A stretch of 64,000 nucleotides of DNA from contig NZ_CP114283.1 of assembly GCF_027107535.1 (NCBI RefSeq), forward strand, positions 2,356,001 to 2,420,000, in the 5' to 3' direction. The notes under the pieces are model-generated. The model worked only from the letters and a program-made list of their open reading frames with translations, did not search any database and had not been told where the DNA came from. Positions 63,404 to 64,000 of this stretch are shown piece by piece. This stretch comes from Streptomyces aurantiacus. GTDB lineage: Bacteria; Actinomycetota; Actinomycetes; Streptomycetales; Streptomycetaceae. Each line of letters begins with the position of its first letter. The stretch's first letter is position 1. The translations under genes and the position numbers were made by a program.

Positions 63404-64000
63404 ATGGCTTCGTTCGACCCGCTGCTCGACAAGGACGGCGTACGGCTCACCGTCGACGAGGCGATCGCCACGGTGACGCTGACCAACCCGGCCAAGCGCA
63501 ACGCGCAGAGCCCCGCTCTGTGGCGGGCGCTGGCCGAGGCGGGTCGGCTGCTGCCGGGCACCGTCCGTGTCGTCGTGCTGCGCGCCGAAGGCAAGTCCTT
63601 CTCCGCGGGGCTCGACCGGCAGGCGTTCACGCCCGAGGGGTTCGAGGGCGAACCGTCCTTCATCGATCTCGCGAGGGGAACCGACGCCGAGCTCGACGCG
63701 GCCATCGCCGGATACCAGGAGGGTTTCACCTGGTGGCGACGGAGCGACATCGTGTCCATCGCCGCCGTGCAGGGACACGCCATCGGGGCGGGCTTCCAGC
63801 TCGCGCTCGCGTGTGACCTGCGCGTCGTCGCGGACGACGTGCAGTTCGCCATGCGCGAGACCGGCCTAGGCCTCGTCCCGGACCTCACGGGCACGCATCC
63901 GCTGGTGGGACTCGTCGGCTACGCCCGGGCGCTGGAGATCTGCGCCACGGGCCGGTTCGTGCTGGCCGACGAGGCCCAGCGGACCGGGCTCGCGAACATC
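63404..64000 (+). CDS. Enoyl-CoA hydratase/isomerase, 3' end outside the window
   Basis: The first 199 codons of a crotonase-family enzyme are present. It starts MASFDPLLDKDGVRLTVDEA with GGAGG 7 bases upstream. The oxyanion-hole segments are SFSAGLDRQAF and GHAIGAGFQLALACDLR. The expected catalytic-region segment MRETGLGLVPDLTGT lacks the second glutamate of classical hydratases, having aspartate-leucine instead, so the reaction may differ from simple hydration. It runs on past base 64000. Confidence 0.88.
   Translation, partial: MASFDPLLDKDGVRLTVDEAIATVTLTNPAKRNAQSPALWRALAEAGRLLPGTVRVVVLRAEGKSFSAGLDRQAFTPEGFEGEPSFIDLARGTDAELDAAIAGYQEGFTWWRRSDIVSIAAVQGHAIGAGFQLALACDLRVVADDVQFAMRETGLGLVPDLTGTHPLVGLVGYARALEICATGRFVLADEAQRTGLANI

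Overview
The window comes from the chromosome of a Streptomyces or a very close relative. GC content is about 70%, third positions are strongly GC-biased, GTG and TTG starts are common, and several secreted enzymes carry Tat-type leaders. The order ect genes, LAETG protein, cob genes, pit transporter, gbn, enoyl-CoA hydratase matches, from memory, the Streptomyces coelicolor region around SCO1838 to SCO1867. I see no phage, transposon, CRISPR array, rRNA or tRNA.

Region 1 (1 to 8.6 kb) is a secreted pectin-degrading cluster. It holds two pectin methylesterases (the first cut by the window edge), a Tat-exported alpha/beta hydrolase, a GH43 arabinofuranosidase/xylosidase-type enzyme, a PL9 pectate lyase and a PL4 rhamnogalacturonan lyase. 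Together they could demethylate, debranch and cleave homogalacturonan and rhamnogalacturonan I outside the cell. Region 2 (8.7 to 19.5 kb) holds a SigE-type sigma factor with a membrane partner, an AzgA-type purine permease, a stand-alone penicillin-binding protein, a translationally coupled response regulator, sensor kinase and membrane protein set, and an IclR regulator divergent from a 2,5-dioxovalerate-type aldehyde dehydrogenase.

Region 3 (19.7 to 33.5 kb) contains the complete ectoine/5-hydroxyectoine operon ectABCD, with a 330-base AT-rich leader and a very strong terminator. A MarR regulator, an ECF sigma/zinc anti-sigma pair, a class V aminotransferase and a DsbA/FrnE protein follow. 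After these comes an amino-acid transport module (second aminotransferase, binding protein, permease, ATPase, amidohydrolase) whose promoter overlaps a perfect palindrome.

Region 4 (33.8 to 53.6 kb) begins with an LAETG-anchored surface protein and then holds most of the cobalamin pathway on the minus strand. One tightly overlapping run, cobD-cobQ-cobN-chlID-cobO-cobB-cobI, is headed by a cobalamin riboswitch. A second run, cobM-cobL-cbiG/cobJ-cbiC-cbiX-cobC, follows. A plus-strand ZIP metal transporter separates the two. Region 5 (53.6 to 64 kb) holds the low-affinity phosphate transporter pitH2 with a PHO box, a GH25 lysozyme, a class II aldolase, an alpha/beta hydrolase, an unknown protein, a VOC protein, an ABC-F ATPase preceded by a 7-codon leader, the GATC-binding nucleoid protein Gbn, and the start of an enoyl-CoA hydratase.

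No single new large system stands out. The most interesting unexplained signals are regulatory. They are the ABC-F leader peptide, the small reading frame that joins the cobalamin riboswitch to cobD, the cluster of GATC sites in front of gbn, the competing inverted repeats upstream of ectA, the palindromic operator of the transport module, and a dispersed intergenic repeat family.
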